Of a stretch of 6,869 nucleotides of DNA, positions 4,919 through 6,869 are shown piece by piece; the stretch's first letter is position 1, and each line of letters starts with the position of its first letter. The notes below the pieces were generated by a model. That model had not been told where the DNA came from, ran no database searches, and worked only from the letters and a program-made list of their open reading frames with translations. The stretch is taken from NCBI GenBank assembly GCA_964413525.1, contig CAYPTI010000032.1:1-6869 (forward strand). Direction: 5' to 3'. The translations under genes and the position numbers were made by a program. The DNA comes from CAYPTI01 sp964413525 [NCBI: uncultured bacterium]. GTDB taxonomy: Bacteria > T1Sed10-126.

Positions 4919-6433
4919 ATGAGTGACTCACAGCCGGACCGCGCAGAGAAGGTTGATTTGAAAATCATCAACGGAACCGTCGTGACCGGAAGCGGCCGCC
5001 GGAACGTCGGAATCGCGGTGGACGACGGAACCATCGTGGCCGTGGCCGACGAACGTCATCTTCCCGAGGCCCGGGAGACCATCGACGCCGACGGCAACCA
5101 CATCATCCCCGGAGTCGTGGACACCGAAGCCCACGCCGGATGTTACGTCCCGTTCAAGGAGGACGTCGTCAGCGAGACCCGGGAGGCCGCCTCGGTCGGG
5201 GTGACGACCTGGGGGATCCAGGGGCCGGTGACCCGGATGGGAAGCGAACCCTTCCAGGAGCTGCCGACGGCCGACGACGTGGTCTCCTTCCACGATGTGA
5301 TGGACGACGCGCTGAACGTGGTCAACAACCACTCGACCATCGATACCTTCTTCACCTACATGCTGGATTCCCGACAGCACGCCGAGGAGATCCCCGAGTA
5401 CGCCGAGGAATGGGGAGTCACTTCCTTCAAACTGTACCTCCACTGTCAGAACACGGACGACGAATCGTGGGCCTCCCGGCGAGCCGGCCTCGCTCACGGG
5501 TTCGACGACGGCATGATCTACGTGACCATGGAGAACACCGCCGATCTGGGTCCCCCGGGCATGGTCTGCATCCATCCCGAGAACTGGGACATCGGCAATG
5601 TGTTTGAGGAACGGCTGAAGGAGGAAGGCCGGACGGACGTCGGGGCCTGGAGTGATCGGTCCCCGCCCTTTACCGAGGCCCATCACGTCCGGTCCTACGC
5701 CTACCTCGCCGATCAGACCGATTGCCCGCTGTTCATTCAGCACTGCACCGCCCCGGAGACGGTCGACGAGGTGCTGGAGGCCCGCGGCAAGGGGCAGGAA
5801 ATTTACGCCAACATCGGGGGGGTCTGGCTGTACTTTGACAAGCACAACGGTTGGCGGATCAACACCCCGCTGCGGGATCGGGAACGGATCGATCAGATGT
5901 GGGAGGCCCTCGCCGACGGCCACGTCGACACGGTGACGTCGGACCACGTGGCCTCCTGGGAACCCAACTCCCGGGAGGAGATGGAATCCGACAGCATCTG
6001 GGACCTGAAGACCGGTTTTACCTCCCGGGTCCAGGGGCTGCTGCCGGTTCTGCTCAGCGAGGGAGTCAACAAGGGCCGGATCTCGCTGGAACGGGTGGTG
6101 GAGATCGTCTGTGAGAAGCCGGCCGAGATCTTCGGGCTGTACCCGAAGAAGGGCAGCATCGAGGTCGGGGCCGACGCCGACCTGGTCATGGTGGATCTGG
6201 ACAAGGAGGTCAACGTTTCCAAGGACATCCTGTTCACCCGGCAGGGCTGGTCCCTGCTCGAAGGGGAGACGCTGAACGGCTGGCCGGTCAAGACCATCCT
6301 CCGCGGAGACGTGGTGGCGGACTGGTCCGAGGACCGGGAAACTCCCTGGGTGACCGAGGATCCGGGCGGCCAGTATCAGCGCCGGATCCCGGGTCAGAAG
6401 CTGCTTACGCCCCTGACCGACCCCCGGGAGTAA
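4919..6433 (+). CDS. Hydantoinase/dihydropyrimidinase-like cyclic amidohydrolase with altered HxH motif
   Basis: Cytosolic amidohydrolase-superfamily protein (504 residues, normal length) of the hydantoinase/dihydropyrimidinase/allantoinase group, whose members open cyclic amide rings with a metal pair bridged by a carbamylated lysine. An N-terminal strand (LKIINGTVVTGSG) leads to IPGVVDTEAH, where E70 replaces the first His of the canonical HxH and H72 is kept. The other ligand positions are intact: K171 in TSFKLYLH, H219 in CIHPENWD, H275 in IQHCTAPE and D342 in VTSDHVASW. The C-terminus holds the standard KKGSIEVGADADLVMVDLD strand pair and an RQGWSLLEGETLNGWPVKTILRG block. AGGAGGG at 4906-4912 is 7 bases from ATG 4919; an overlapping out-of-frame ATG at 4915 codes only three residues. 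Likely cotranscribed with the DUF1989 gene (48-base gap) and the amidase after it. The Glu may still bind metal, so a changed metal centre or reaction is possible; the substrate is unknown. Confidence 0.9.
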   Translation: MSDSQPDRAEKVDLKIINGTVVTGSGRRNVGIAVDDGTIVAVADERHLPEARETIDADGNHIIPGVVDTEAHAGCYVPFKEDVVSETREAASVGVTTWGIQGPVTRMGSEPFQELPTADDVVSFHDVMDDALNVVNNHSTIDTFFTYMLDSRQHAEEIPEYAEEWGVTSFKLYLHCQNTDDESWASRRAGLAHGFDDGMIYVTMENTADLGPPGMVCIHPENWDIGNVFEERLKEEGRTDVGAWSDRSPPFTEAHHVRSYAYLADQTDCPLFIQHCTAPETVDEVLEARGKGQEIYANIGGVWLYFDKHNGWRINTPLRDRERIDQMWEALADGHVDTVTSDHVASWEPNSREEMESDSIWDLKTGFTSRVQGLLPVLLSEGVNKGRISLERVVEIVCEKPAEIFGLYPKKGSIEVGADADLVMVDLDKEVNVSKDILFTRQGWSLLEGETLNGWPVKTILRGDVVADWSEDRETPWVTEDPGGQYQRRIPGQKLLTPLTDPRE

Positions 6434-6502
6434 GCCGCGACCGGACCGTAATCCAACCCTGAATCGAACGGTGTACGTTCTTCCAAGGAAGGTGATGCAG
6501 TG

Positions 6503-6869
6503 ATGCCAGTGTGGGACGATCTGATTCCGGAACAGGAGCAGGATGTTTACGAGAACGCCGGGTTCGGTGAGCGGGCGGGGTTCGGGAAGCGCCCGGCCCT
6601 GATGGTCATCGACGTGCTGTACAACTTCGTAGGAGACGAACCCAAGCCTATCATCGAGTCCGTCCAGGACTGGCCACACAGCTGCGGCGAGAAGGGCTGG
6701 GAGGGCGTCCGCCATACCCGGGACCTGATTCAGGCGGCCCGGGAGCGGAACCTGCCCATCTTTTATACCCTGAACGAGAGCGACGAGGACCGGGACGACG
6801 GGTTCCTCAAGGGTATGTGGTCGGAGAAGAACCGCCGGGCCTACGAGGAACACGGAACCGGGTCCGTCG
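6503..6869 (+). CDS. Isochorismatase-family cysteine amidohydrolase (5' part)
   Basis: The first 122 codons of an isochorismatase-like hydrolase (PF00857), cut by the window edge. This fold includes N-carbamoylsarcosine amidase, maleamate amidase, RutB and nicotinamidase, which hydrolyse linear amides or ureido groups with an Asp-Lys-Cys triad. Visible: an N-terminal arm (VYENAGFGERAGFG), the first core strand with catalytic Asp, RPALMVIDVLYNFVGD (D37), then WPHSCGEKGWEGV, a helix and PIFYTLNESDED. The layout is closest to the N-carbamoylsarcosine amidase-like branch. The Lys and Cys should lie further on, outside the window. AAGGAAGG at 6485-6492 precedes both ATG 6503 and an in-frame GTG at 6500; either could start it, and ATG 6495 is followed by a stop at once. 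It follows the hydantoinase-like gene by 69 bases and would suit hydrolysis of the ring-opened product, as in hydantoinase plus carbamoylase pairs. Confidence 0.88.
   Translation, partial: MPVWDDLIPEQEQDVYENAGFGERAGFGKRPALMVIDVLYNFVGDEPKPIIESVQDWPHSCGEKGWEGVRHTRDLIQAARERNLPIFYTLNESDEDRDDGFLKGMWSEKNRRAYEEHGTGSV

Noticed and set aside
4928-6853. A 641-codon open frame on the minus strand opposite the hydantoinase-like and amidase genes
   Set aside because: It is antisense to two clear family members and has no recognisable domain. Its composition is the Gly/Pro/Val/His-rich type produced by reading GC-rich genes backwards. It also runs across the intergenic gap without regard to gene borders.

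Overview
This window carries part of a catabolic and uptake locus from a bacterium with GC-rich genes. Shine-Dalgarno sites are strong and uniform (AGGAGG or close variants before most genes), a bacterial export signal is present, and several proteins are rich in Asp and Glu, which would suit a halophilic or alkaliphilic lifestyle. The lineage cannot be fixed from the sequence alone. The two long intergenic stretches are visibly less GC-rich than the genes.

Layout, left to right. A BMP/PnrA-type ABC-transporter solute-binding protein is read leftwards out of the window (19-1137, minus). A short divergent spacer separates it from an AA_synth (DUF1185) protein (1265-1822, plus). A 325-base gap follows, holding an elaborate inverted-repeat element. 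Next is an enamidase-like amidohydrolase (2148-3335, plus) whose natural reading frame is broken by an in-frame TAG at codon 15. A PcaC-like carboxymuconolactone decarboxylase family gene converges on it (3349-3747, minus). A 481-base gap then holds hairpins, a perfect palindrome, a likely promoter and what looks like a decayed or recoded small gene. The right side is a probable plus-strand operon: a DUF1989 protein (4229-4870), a hydantoinase/dihydropyrimidinase-like cyclic amidohydrolase (4919-6433) and the 5' part of an isochorismatase-family amidohydrolase (6503 to the window edge).

Together the genes suggest uptake and hydrolytic dismantling of a small nitrogen heterocycle. The binding protein would capture the compound. 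Enamidase-like and hydantoinase-like enzymes would open cyclic amide rings. The isochorismatase-type amidase and the DUF1989 protein would release ammonia from acyclic products. The PcaC-like and AA_synth proteins would have accessory or downstream roles. Enamidase is known from anaerobic nicotinate breakdown, but no other nicotinate-pathway gene is visible, so the true substrate is open.

The points most worth a second look are the in-frame amber codon in the enamidase, the Glu-for-His change in the metal motif of the hydantoinase-like protein, the three-way-junction element at 1867-1981, and the small interrupted frame at 3872-4180.
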